DNA of 30,812 nt from Saccoglossus kowalevskii (GCF_000003605.2 NW_003121911.1:585500-616311), one strand, 5' to 3'. Counted from the stretch's first letter, positions 1-9,595 are shown. Translations and numbers: made by a program. The notes: generated from the sequence alone by a model not told the origin.

Positions 1-204
1 TACAATTAACCCCAATAACCAATCACTCTGAAAGTAACCAGCAGAATATAACTTATTGAATAATTTAACTAGTAAAACTGTAAATTCGGTGGGACATTTT
101 TTTAACAATTCAACTGGAATGCCAACATACCCTGTAGCTTTACCCCTTTTCATGTCATGAATTACTTTGTTAACTTCCTCTTTCGCTCCCAAGTTCGTCA
201 CAAT
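1..204 (-). mobile_element. LINE (non-LTR retrotransposon) reverse-transcriptase fragment, cut by the window edge
   Basis: Read on the minus strand, about 62 codons are open from near position 190 down to 1 and continue past the left edge. The peptide has the layout of the N-terminal part of a non-LTR reverse transcriptase: a helix EEVNKVIHDMKRGKATG, then GIPVELLKKC, then KLFNKLYSAGYFQSDW. The family pattern is roughly GKApGpDGIPxELlK followed by LFNxxxxxGxxPxxW. Here the usual P-D-G is Y-V-G and P before the final W block is Q, so this is probably a diverged or dead copy. No stop codon is seen in the visible part. The clade (CR1, RTE, Jockey) cannot be told from so short a piece. It appears unrelated to the neighbouring genes. 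Confidence 0.8.
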
Positions 205-258
205 TAATATGGTTATAATCCTGGTCACTTTCTTGAAAGTTAAAATTTGAAATATTTA

Positions 259-380
259 GAGTCAATGGAAATGTGATCATGCTAGGCAGTTACATCACCA
301 TTTTTGGGACACTTTCCCGCGATATTTATGGCGTATGTGAAACCTAACCAACCTAACTTGTTGACAAGAAAGTACGAACT
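259..380 (+). repeat. Diverged second copy of the cytokine-gene promoter region (dispersed repeat)
   Basis: The segment starting GAGTCAATGGAAATG is repeated at 1140. Shared blocks occur in the same order: GAGTCAATGGAAATGT, TTACATCACCAT, CACTTTYCC, a TATA-like AT run (GATATTTATGG here), TATGTG, and AGAAAGTA followed by AACT. The copy spans the equivalent of the TATA box and 5' UTR of the downstream gene, but no first-exon coding sequence or splice donor is recognisable after it. Two readings fit: a relic of a tandem gene duplication, or two copies of an unrecognised transposon, one of which supplied a promoter. Similarity was judged by eye. Confidence 0.55.
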
Positions 381-1139
381 TGAACTCGGCTCAGAACTGT
401 CCGCAATGAGGCAATGTTGACTAGTAATCAACAGGTGTTCTCTGCACGTAATGTGACGATTCAAATACTTGGGGTCATATTTATGTCTTGAATATTATTT
501 CAGGGTAGACGCGGCATGTTTACGGACAATTTAGAAACATTACACATTATCGATATTTCCAGTGAGATGTTCCATTCAATAAATTGAAAGGAACAAATAA
601 GAATAAGGGATGTCCTAGCTTGTGATTTGTGACTTTGTCATAGCGCTGAGCAATACTGTTAAAGTGATCAGCATGTAAACAACTGGTCATGAGATTCGTA
701 ATGCAGAAACAAGTTCAGCTACTCCGAGCAGTTTTTTTCAGTGACTTTCTAATCACCAGCCACGCGATGCCGGGAAACCATTAACAACATTTCAGGAAAC
801 TCCTGTGCCTGGGTGTGTGAGCCGAGTTCGTTCTTAAATCAAGTTATTCACCGGTGCGTTCACTGCAACCCACGTCTTTAAAACGAGGGCTTTAAATTTA
901 CCGGGCGGGAATTTTCGACTACTATATACTGACTATTCAAGTACGCCACGCAATGACAACACGGCGTTGATATTTTGGTTTGTCCTAAAGATATTGTGAC
1001 AAAATTTCCCCGTTCTAATATATTAAACAGTGTCGCCATGACGATGTCACACTAACTTTTACATAATAACATATCTATTATGATATATTTTTGATATTTT
1101 TAGACAAGCGGAATAGGATATCCTGTGAGTAGGATAGCG
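381..1139. other. Gene-free stretch
   Basis: No long reading frame, RNA gene or delimited repeat is seen. There is a good acceptor-like site at 731-742 (T-run then CAG), but it is followed by only a dozen open codons and no donor. I see nothing else that can be supported. Confidence 0.5.
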
Positions 1140-1262
1140 TGAGTCAATGGAAATGTTGTTATTCCTGATAATTACATCACCATTCGGTTCGGGCCACTTT
1201 TCCAGTACTATATAAAAACCTTGGTCAGTATGTGTAAAATATTGTCAGTCGCATTTTGTCGA
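1140..1262 (+). promoter_or_regulatory. Core promoter of the helical-cytokine-like gene: TATA box and initiator
   Basis: TATATAAAAA lies at 1209-1218 and a TCAGT initiator at 1245-1249, with the A at 1247 the likely start site, 36-38 bases after the TATA box (slightly long). The start codon at 1321 follows an inferred 5' UTR of about 74 bases with no upstream ATG. Upstream, TGAGTCA at 1140-1146 is a textbook AP-1 site, followed at once by GGAAA (1149-1153), a minimal NFAT-like core. This block is duplicated at 259-380. A TATA-type, tightly placed promoter suits an inducible gene, but inducibility is inference. Confidence 0.55.
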
Positions 1263-1320
1263 GAAAGTATCAACTCTGATTCATTTAGAACGCACTTTCA
1301 AACTCGATTTTTGGAAGAAA

Positions 1321-3584
1321 ATGACTACATTTCAAGGTGAGTAAAACATCGACTCGCGTTATTTTTGTGTTCAAAGAGCTTGTTATAGTGGGCAGTTTGT
1401 GTAATAAGTGCAGATAAAATACATTATTCCTATTTGTGCATCGACTCTCGTTCACAGTTGATAAAAACATATATTTAACTTTTTGAGCGCCATGATCGGG
1501 TTGCCTCGTCAACTTGAGTCGGTGCACCATTTTCCATGTATTGTTAATTTATTTGATAATTTTTAACCAAATGGACATACTTTCCTACTGGCTACATTAA
1601 TTTCATAACAAATTTAGAAACAAATATGTGAGAAAAAATTATTGGGGTGAATTTGGCACGAGAATATGTGTTCGTGTTATTTATCTACTCGGTTTCTGTG
1701 TTTATGTTTTACATAAATGTTGTACAAACTTTTATTTTGAAGATTCGCTGCTACGTGTCACTTGCTATATCCTAGTAGTCATGACGTCACAAACAATCGG
1801 CACGCCCATCGTCACACCGACGCTGTTACCATCGAGCTGTGGTGAGACCTGTGAAACGCTTGGCTTGTTGGGACAGGCAGGACATACCCTAAAGACCTAC
1901 GGAGTTTTGACCTGGCAGAAACATGTACGTATTAAAAACGTAAGTCACCATGACAATTAATGACGTTGAGAAATCCATTGATTTAGGGAGATCTAATGTG
2001 AATAAAATATAGTCTCATTAACGTCATATTGGCTTGACGGATGACTTTCTAAATTCAGAGACTGACTGAGACTCCTCGTGATTTGTCGTATACAATTTTA
2101 CAATTCGATACGATAGCGGAAATACCATGATGAACTTGTTCACGGCGGCATACAAAGAGCGGTGCGATTACCGCTAGATTATAAGGGGTGCTGCTCTACA
2201 CTAAGTCAACACGTTTGAGTATAAATCATGAAGACAGTTCAGTTTACTGTAGTGGCCATAACATACCAGAAGTGTGTTAAAACAGCCGGCAAGTTTGTAC
2301 AAGATCTAACAATACAGCGTACAGCATTTCATTCAGTTGACACGATCTAAAAACCCGTGGCTTCGTGACGCCAAAAATAGAACATTTTCCAGGAAACTAC
2401 GTCCACTCAGTTTTTCTTTTGATGTTTACCTACTTACGTGGTTAATAAAGAGTGCTACATTCACTACAGCCTCGCTGAATAATAACAACACAAAGCTAAT
2501 TCAATTACTCCGCTTTCTATGTTTAGCAAGAACAGAGACCGGAGACTGTAGGCTACAACTTCGAACTGCCGTCGTTGCCCCGCATTACTCCGCCTTTTAT
2601 TCGCCGTCGCTGGTCGGTAAGTATTATATCTGCAGTATTTGCATTACGGTTACTGACACTATCGGGTAGTACACGATATACGATGACATTACCACGTGAC
2701 CTGAAAATCAGGGCAGTTTTGGATAACGAATTAGCGTACCACATTCCATTTGTTTTGAAATTATAGTGATTTTGTTTAAATTCTAGAATGGAAAGTGTAC
2801 ATTATCATTATACATATTGAAAGTCCCAGCAATGAAACCGATTCAGTCACGCCGATACCTTGAATTCCGTCTTCAATCTAAGCTAAAATTAGTCTGGTAT
2901 CATAGTAAATAAAACAACATATAGAGGGGATTACATTCATACCATTATGAGTCCTATTTCGCTGTAATGTGAAACCGTTAGTCCATTTTTCAGAGGATGT
3001 CTGCTTTATAATTTTATAATTTGTTCGTGTGATTTAACAGGAAGTTGACATACTCGTGTACCACAAGGAGAGTTTGGAGTCATACAGAGAACATTTCGTG
3101 CAATTAAAAGAAGAGGAATATCTTGCAATCCCAAGTTTTCATGATGATTTCCGGAACATGACGTTTTTGTGTGACAGAACTATCACAAAAGTCAGATCAG
3201 CGGTAAGTATATATTTGCTAGCCATATGTGTATGATAACAGTAGACGGTGTGTTGACATCGTTCAATGGCGACTGACAACCACGATGTAATTTTCCGCTG
3301 ACAATGTTTGCGTGTGTTATTAATGAATAACAGGACATTCGAACACGCACATGTACGATCGTGCATTTTAATAACTCAATGTCATAATTTTTCAGTTATG
3401 TGTACATGAGTTCGATGACAGTCCACCTACCCAAATCGATCTTGAAGAGATTGAAAGCGATGACCTCCGATTCTGGAGACAACGGAAAGTTCTGAAGACT
3501 TTCATTGACTACGTCGCTGGTGTACAGCAGGATGCAGAACGAATCCGTTTCGAGGTTCACATGTGTCCTTTCCCTGGCAACTAA
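1321..3584 (+). CDS. Putative secreted class I helical cytokine, IL-6/CNTF/CLCF1-like (4 exons)
   Basis: Coding exons are 1321-1336, 1743-1924, 3041-3202 and 3396-3584 (stop TAA). Splicing gives 182 residues. Intron phases are 1, 0, 0. Donors are GTGAGT, GTACGT and GTAAGT; acceptors end GAAG, ACAG and TTCAG. The ATG has A at -3. Residues 1 to about 25 form a leader whose first five codons sit alone on exon 1 (hydrophobic core VTCYILVVM). Four predicted helices follow: A about 42-72, B about 76-95 (SLESYREHFVQLKEEEYLAI), C about 99-126 and D about 142-175. Helix D begins DDLRFWRQRKVLKTFIDYV, the place where LIF/CNTF-type ligands carry site III contacts. Five cysteines remain after the leader (C38, C42, C110, C122, C177), with one N-glycosylation sequon at N105 (NMT). 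Known for the family: class I cytokine genes often have a phase-1 leader intron and then phase-0 introns. Inference: a secreted ligand for a gp130/LIFR-type receptor. A second donor at 1940 would add five residues. It is well supported as a gene; the cytokine assignment rests on pattern, not on a search. Confidence 0.7.
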
Positions 3585-3725
3585 AATTCAGATCACCCGA
3601 GTCTTATTTTAGTATAGTAGTGTTAGTAGTGCAGTATGTCATCACAACTAATAGCTTTGTGCACGAAATTGGCCGCTGATGTCTCGTTCAGAGCGAGATA
3701 CCTCGAGACTTGCACTTACTTCTCG

Positions 3726-3731
3726 AATAAA
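3726..3731 (+). terminator. Polyadenylation signal of the cytokine-like gene
   Basis: AATAAA lies 142 bases after the stop codon, giving a short 3' UTR of about 160 bases. No cluster of ATTTA instability motifs is seen in it. Confidence 0.6.
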
Positions 3732-5017
3732 GACCCATTCTCTTCCGTCTCCGCACCCACTGCTTCATTGACCAATGTCATCATTATCTTTTGAACAGTG
3801 AACGTGTTGGCATGGGAGAAGAACAAAAGTCTCGCGGCTCTCACACTCTGAGCAAAATCTCGACAGTCATTTGTGTTTATTGTATATTGTGAGGGTTCAA
3901 TTTTGTTTGTTGGCACTGTGATGACATGATGCTTCTCTTGTTGTTTTTTTGACTAATGGGATCAGATTATGATGGCCTATTTCAGGCCAAACTTCACCAA
4001 GTAATGGTAAATATTATTAACACGCGATCCGCAAGCCTGAGTTCTATCTTGTTTTTGGGGGGTATTTTTGTTTTTGAAAGAATTCCGTTCTAATCGGCGA
4101 ATAAGTATAATCTATATATATATATTGATAGTTTTTTTGGAACTCATAAAAACGAATACAAGAAATGATATATTTCACCGTCGAGGGCGCGACATCCGAC
4201 GCAATTTGTATTGAAAGTGAGATAAAATACCCCAAATAAAACGAGAATATTATTTAAGGCTTGTTGGTCCAAAATGTAAGCGGTATTCGCTTCTATTAAT
4301 CACATTTGTATGGATGATTATAATATTTATATTACATCCGCGTTGACGACATTAGTTGTAACAACTTGAAAGTTCTTTGGGAATACTGCAGGCATTAGAC
4401 TACTTGAAATTCGCTAAAGTTGATCGCAGCCATTTTGAATCACATATTTCATATTGTAAAGGCAGCCATACTATCATTATTTCTTCTTCTTGTAGGAGTA
4501 CAGACGTTAAACGACATTAACAAAAGAGATTAGTAGTTGTATGTATGCATATCATCAAATATAACCAAGTGTATACCAAATATTTTACATAATTTTAGAT
4601 TTTGTTCGATTTATTTTGTTATACGGCTACCTTTATTAATATTTGAACACATTTTCGCCGACGTGCGAAAACAATTTTAACTCAGTTTTTGACCTACGCT
4701 GTAAATCGGGGCCTAACAGGGGCATATGCTTTGCAGGGCATTATTCAGCCATTATTAATATTTATAAATAAAATTGTTAACAACATATTATCGTGTTTTC
4801 TCGTCTTTTCATCACCATTATCAAATATATGTAGTTGTTTTCGATTATCATACAATAAGAAGCTCCATCTCTCTAAGTACAGTGTCTTTAAATGGGCAGT
4901 GACATACTCCGAGTCAGTAGTTAAATACATGTATTTGAATTCGACTCGCACTGCCGTGAATTAGGCCAAACTGAGAATATTATGAGAAGGAAACCATAAA
5001 ACACTAATCAGAAGTTG
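3732..5017. other. Intergenic spacer between two convergent genes
   Basis: AT-rich with a short TA run near 4115-4127. A 52-codon open stretch without a start (about 4361-4519, + strand) and a 60-odd-codon minus-strand frame ending near 3716 are both within what AT-rich DNA gives by chance. No RNA gene or repeat is recognised. Confidence 0.5.
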
Positions 5018-5023
5018 TTTATT
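5018..5023 (-). terminator. Polyadenylation signal of the deiodinase gene
   Basis: TTTATT on the + strand is AATAAA on the minus strand, 158 bases past the deiodinase stop codon. The candidate SECIS element lies between the two, as a 3' UTR element must. Confidence 0.6.
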
Positions 5024-5048
5024 CACCAGTCAAATGCAGTACTCATAC

Positions 5049-5118
5049 AGGTAGTTTGGGGGATTCAGCCACATCGGTCGTCATGGAGACGGCTACCTAA
5101 GTGACGTCATAAGTACCT
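5049..5118 (-). promoter_or_regulatory. Candidate SECIS element in the deiodinase 3' UTR
   Basis: On the minus strand an ATGA (5110-5107) can form the SECIS quartet with a GA at 5066-5065 (TGAA). Between them, GTCACTTAGGTAG pairs with CGACCGATGTGGC at 10 of 13 positions, one of them G-T. The apical loop then starts with CC (CCGTCTCCATGA) instead of the usual AA; CC loops are known in a few selenoproteins. Outside, AGGTA pairs with TACCT as a short helix I. Position is right: 63 bases after the stop codon and about 25 bases before the AATAAA. The mismatches and lack of AA keep confidence moderate; no folding program was run. Confidence 0.4.
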
Positions 5119-5180
5119 TGTACGGCGACATGTTGTGTCATATAGCATACAACCATGCAATTAAAATATAATACCAAAAG

Positions 5181-7390
5181 TTATAGTTTAGAATCCGGGA
5201 AGCGCTCTTCCAACCATTCACAAAGTTCATCTGTCATTAATTTTTCTGGTTCTTCTAACTGAATTAGTATACTCCTTCCTACATACGCAATCTTTCCCTT
5301 TTCAATTACATATACACGATCTGGAGAGGCAGCGTAACCAACCGAGAAATCATCCTCCATGTTGTCCACCACTACACGACATTTATTCAGACTCTCAATG
5401 TCGGACGTCAGAATATTAAATTTGTCCATTTTGATAAGCGATCTGAAAATAATGAGGAAAAAACACACAATTACACTGGCCCGGGGACTGAAATTAACTT
5501 GGTTTATACTAATCAGGGTCGTCGTACGATGGTTTCCCAGGGTGGCATTGTAAATAAACTGCACCACAGTTTGTACCAATCCCGATAAGTTATAACAATC
5601 CACATGTCGTATTATAAGAATAGCGAGGTTTTGTTCGATGGTCACTGATTACAACTATGCCCCCCCCCCATGACAGTGAATGCTTACCTGGCAGCTGCCA
5701 GTCTGTCTTCCAGCGTTCTGTGATTTTCAATGAAACTAAAATGCGATCCCATTCTCCATCCGTCTTTAGGATGAGCTTCTCTGATGTAAACAAATATAAA
5801 CTCTACTTTTTCTTTGTACCGATGCAACAGTACAGACAAGCCATCGCTGTGTACGATAGCCTAGCAACGATAAATATGATGAATAAATTAAGAGTTAAGA
5901 TTCATTTTTGATTAAAAAATAATTAGTAAAAGGTTTAATTTAACGTTTTCTTGCCTGGTAACTTACCCGAAGTGGAGGTCAGGATAAGGAACCTGCAATC
6001 ACCACGAGAGGTCTTTCTTTGTTCATCCAGAGATTTTCCATTTGTATTATTTGTTGCGTTTCTATGGATACCAAACCAACATTTGGTGCTATGTCGCCAG
6101 GATCAAGTTCAGAAGCTGTCACAGGGGGTCCAGTGTCCATCAACATTTCAATTATGCCCATTACCTGAAAGCAATACGCACATGTATAACATATAATGTA
6201 TGTTAGAGTATACGATTATCACGGAATCGTTTGGTTTCGGGCTTCATGATGGATGAACGTTACTCGAATATATACCGTGTATAATAATATATTTTTAGAA
6301 GAATGTCATAGAACACTAAACCAAATCGAGAATAATTTATAAAGCTAACCACACCTTTTATTAACACTAGAGGTGTATAATATTTTCAAAATAAAATTGA
6401 GCCGTTACAGTTCTGATATATATATTGCGCTGAGTATGTGTTGGTTGCTTCTCGCTCAGGTAAGAAATATCTCCGCTGTACACATTTTTTTTTCAATTTG
6501 AGAAACAAGTCCAGCACGCTGATGAATTGAATACATAAATTTGATGTAGAAAATAATTACAATTCAGAATAGCGTATTAAATGAAAATCACTTTAGGTGA
6601 ACATGATAAAGCTGCCCTTTTTGAGCTGCACAAAGAGGAAGCCGTCTTATCCGGAGTCAAAAATATCTTCACTTTTTACCAAAAATGACAAAATATTCAT
6701 CCACACTAATGAATTGAACATATCGTCACAAAAGACAACTCAATATATGCTGAACATCAAAACAATTAGACTTAGTATGACGTTTTATCAAAAATGACAA
6801 AACTATTCGTCAACATTAGAGAACTGAAGATATTGTTACAAAATGAACAAATCAGAGACAGGTCAACCTGAGATACCTATATATGTTTAGTACCGAAGCA
6901 ATTAGGTTACTAGTATAAAAAATGACAAAACATATTTTTCACAATTAGAGAATTAAGGATATCATCACGGAATTAACAAATATTATAAAAAAAGATGTAC
7001 ATTTGTCGTGAGTATGAAACCCATATAGCTGGCCGTTTTTAAGAGGAAGTTGGCCACGAACATGTATCTAAAGACCATAGACGGCGCCCTCTTTAGGCGT
7101 ATTTTTTTTAAAACAATGTGCCATGTTACCTCCTGATCGGCACCATATAGTGATAAAATGTGGACCATAAATGGCATCTCTAGCACACCAGGATCCACGC
7201 CGTTCTCCAGCAAGCACTGACGTTCAACGCGTCTGATAATTTTCTTATTCGTCTTGACCAACATTTTCGGATTTACTTCCGGATTCATCATCCTGTCATA
7301 TTTTTCTAGCGTGTCCGCTTCGTGCAAAATCTCCACAAATCGGCGGAGAATTTTCAATACAAGCGGCCGATCGTTAAAAGGTTCTGCCAT
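5181..7390 (-). CDS. Iodothyronine deiodinase, selenocysteine enzyme, complete (4 exons)
   Basis: Exons on the minus strand are 7390-7130, 6164-5967, 5860-5688 and 5442-5181 (stop TAA), intron phases 0, 0, 2. Donors are GTAACA, GTAAGT and GTAAGC; all acceptors end in AG. Reading the UGA at 5981-5979 as selenocysteine gives 297 residues with Sec149. Family hallmarks: ERPLVVIAGSLS-Sec-PPLR (vertebrate enzymes have GSCT-Sec-PPF), FIFVYIREAHPKDGW with E181 and H183, ENHRTLEDRLAAAR with H200, CRVVVDNM, and the tail PDRVYVIEKGKIAYVG then ELCEWLEERF. It would remove iodine from thyroid hormones or related iodotyrosine derivatives with a thiol cofactor; inner- or outer-ring preference cannot be read. 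Odd points: no N-terminal membrane anchor is visible, and residues 1-90 form a soluble, charged helical region unlike the vertebrate N terminus. The start chosen has GAAG before ATGG. A T-run ending GGAG just upstream could be an acceptor, so an upstream exon remains possible. A paralogous exon relic lies at about 9600-9770. Confidence 0.93.
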
Positions 7391-7835
7391 CTTCTCCAAA
7401 AAAAAAGAACATGTTATCGCATGTATAATATGAGTTTTACCAATCCAACATTGTTGTTACATTAGCATCCCATATTAGTCGGCGTTGGGTATGAACATAC
7501 ATTATTGTACATGTAAATGTTATGTTTTATGATTTATTTGTATCCAGACATGAAATAGTATGTTTGTTTATGGGGATACAAATGATGAGATCAGAAAGCC
7601 TATCATCTGTCCCTCCTTATCCCCAGTCCTCCCAAGGCAAATACAAGTGACTGTTCCCTTATCACTGTCACGATTGCTGTGTTTCTCCGTAATATACTTT
7701 TGATAACGACAATCACAAGGACGGGGTGGCCTCAAAGTGACCCTGGTCAGACTGCATACATCTCTATCAGTCTGAACTAGGCACTTTGTTGTATGACAAA
7801 GCGTATCCTTCAAAATACAATGAATCATTTGGTGT
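7391..7835. other. Region upstream of the deiodinase start
   Basis: Holds the expected 5' UTR or an intron. On the minus strand TTCTTTTTTTTTGGAG directly before AAGATGG looks like an acceptor, which would put an intron in the 5' UTR or move the true start upstream. No TATA box is recognised. The minus-strand open frame starting inside the neighbouring transposon is not supported as coding. Confidence 0.4.
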
Positions 7836-7843
7836 AAGTATAT

Positions 7844-8011
7844 CAGTGGCGGATCCAGCACAATGTATTGGGGGGGGGGGGGAGCTTCGCTTAAAATTAT
7901 GGAGCGTAAATTGCAGATAAACTATGCGTAATCCAGATAACATGATTCGTCATGCGATTTTTTGGGGGGAAATGCCACCCCCTGTCCCCCCCCCCTTTGG
8001 ATCCGGCACTG
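7844..8011. mobile_element. hAT-like MITE with perfect 8-bp target duplication
   Basis: The ends are inverted: left CAGTGGCGGATCCA, right (reverse complement) CAGTGCCGGATCCA, 13 of 14 identical. AAGTATAT occurs immediately outside both ends (7836-7843 and 8012-8019), the 8-bp target duplication typical of hAT transposases. The 168-bp body has poly-G and poly-C tracts and no transposase. The perfect duplication suggests fairly recent insertion upstream of the deiodinase. The small open frame in it is not a gene. Confidence 0.88.
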
Positions 8012-8355
8012 AAGTATATGCCGTTATAATTATGCTATTGTGCTATGCCATATATAAATATGTTGTCAGCAACAAACAGCAACATTGCGATATGTTCCGT
8101 AGATCTGCACACCTGGGTAGAACTAGGGCTCGCACATGAACATGAGTTGTACATCAACACGCAGGGATAGTTGATTGCTCGCATGGTTCTAAAGATTAGC
8201 CGCTTCTTCCCAGGTTATTTCGTCCAATGGTCATATACAAGCTACTGGCAACTTTGCTATATTTGGTGATATATATAAAATTGGGATCGTCGCGCAATGC
8301 CCTAACAGTTATTCAAAGTCATGTCGTTTTTTTTTGTATTTCTAACAAGATTGCT

Positions 8356-8460
8356 TTCTTACCTTAGTACAAATGTTTTCTGCTCAAAATAGGTTGACAG
8401 GAATCGGACTTTTCTGTACGATGTACCGTGTGTACGCCGAGCTCGACACTATCAACGACG
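8356..8460 (-). other. Possible 5' non-coding exon of the deiodinase gene
   Basis: On the minus strand a strong donor, TACTAAG followed by GTAAGA, occurs with the exon side ending at about 8356. The sequence upstream of it is not open for long, so it would have to be untranslated. It could pair with the T-rich acceptor just before the deiodinase ATG, giving an intron of about 960 bases. The left boundary given is arbitrary. Only transcript data could confirm this. Confidence 0.15.
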
Positions 8461-8564
8461 AAATAACATAAAGAAAGATCGCCGTGGGTAGCACACACTA
8501 CCGATTAGCATAATTATTAAAACTACTGACACCTAGGGGGTCATATGACACTGCAGAAGGGTAC

Positions 8565-8708
8565 GCACAGACTCGGATTTAGGGCACGTGGATTTAGGGG
8601 GCGCCCCAGGCACGCGCCCCTCCCTTCAGCCCGGAAAACAAATTGACAAACCCAGCCCAACCGAGGCCACGTCAATAGGAGCGCGCTTTCCCTCTGGATC
8701 CGCCAATG
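8565..8708. mobile_element. Second, diverged hAT-like MITE
   Basis: The right end, read on the reverse strand, is CATTGGCGGATCCAGAGG, matching the end of the 7844-8011 element. The left end CACAGACTCGGATTTAGG is a decayed version. AAGGGTAC (8557-8564) and AAGGGTGT (8709-8716) flank it and agree at 6 of 8 positions, as expected for an aged 8-bp target duplication. The body is GC-rich, with GGGGCGCC and GGGCGCG blocks, and non-coding. Confidence 0.6.
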
Positions 8709-8716
8709 AAGGGTGT

Positions 8717-9595
8717 CTTTACATGACGTCATTACCGAATCGCATTATGGGATATACGTGTGTGAGCGAAGAATGTTTTAGCGGGGCGTGTTTCATCAAG
8801 TGTACCACTCTTAATCTGCCCGTAAATTCAGGATGAGTGGCATGAACGTTACTATGTCAATACGCACACTTTTATCGTTCAAACATCGTCGTTTTTAATT
8901 ATATGTAAAAAGGTCATCATTTAGTTATTAAGTAACTATATGGTAATTTATATTCGAAATAGATCGATACGATCTGATTCATTGACAGCAGCAATGCAGC
9001 AACTTGAATGACATGGAAGTATTTCAACAGATAACTACCAATTAATAATGATGTCAAAGTCGAGCAATGGTGAATGAAGAAACTCGAACCATTACGACAC
9101 CCGGGCAACTTACTGCTAAATACACCATTGTTCTAATTTCGCTTTGGTGTTTATTCTATGCCCAGACGTCTGCCCTATTGACACCGTCCTCGATTTAGTG
9201 CGGTTCAGATTTATATATAGGGTACTCAAAAGTTCACATCAGAAGTGTATCATGGTACGCTTCATTTCAATGACGGTCACATTTTCGTGTTTGTAAACAC
9301 TACAACTGCACAAGCGCAGTAAAAGAGATCCAGGTCACTGGATTTGGATTTAACTACAGGTAACACCACAGGAAAAGGGGTGTTGCGAGGGCGAAGCCAT
9401 ATATATACTTGCTGCTTCAATTTAATTTGCTTCTCGAGGCAAGGTCAACCTAATTTTCCTATCAACAGATAATTCTCTAATTTCCACCACCTGTTGACAC
9501 TGACCACTCAGCAGTCAGAATCTCACTTGCTTAATAGGAAAGTAAGAGTATGTATCACATATTTTAAATATACATGTATAACGCTTCATTGTTTT
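8717..9595. other. Gene-free stretch
   Basis: No exon could be supported. A tRNA-like B-box (minus strand GGTTCGAGTTT near 9085) has no convincing A-box or cloverleaf. I looked here for relics of deiodinase exons 3 and 4, expected if the neighbouring exon-2 relic came from a whole-gene copy, and found none by eye. Confidence 0.4.

Noticed and set aside
2218-2620. TATA-like site, short ORF from 2228 (MKTVQFTVVAITYQ) and a GTAAGT donor at 2617 inside intron 2 of the cytokine-like gene
   Set aside because: The segment before the 2617 donor is 65 bases from its best acceptor and would break the frame into exon 3; an alternative first exon cannot be excluded but has no support.
3716-3916. Minus-strand frame ending LVNEAVGAETEENGSLFEK near a GTAAGT donor
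   Set aside because: Reads like protein, but it lies antisense to the cytokine-like 3' UTR, has no ATG, a weak acceptor and no partner exon.
5590-5793. 67-codon minus-strand ORF
   Set aside because: Shadow frame of deiodinase exon 3; the true frame gives EAHPKDGW.
6424-6470. + strand ATG reading MCWLLLAQ before a GTAAGA donor, after a TATA-like run
   Set aside because: Lies in the intron of the deiodinase on the other strand, with no downstream exon found; probably chance.
7924-8139. 71-codon + strand ORF
   Set aside because: Begins inside the hAT-like MITE and crosses its target duplication; composition is that of the transposon.
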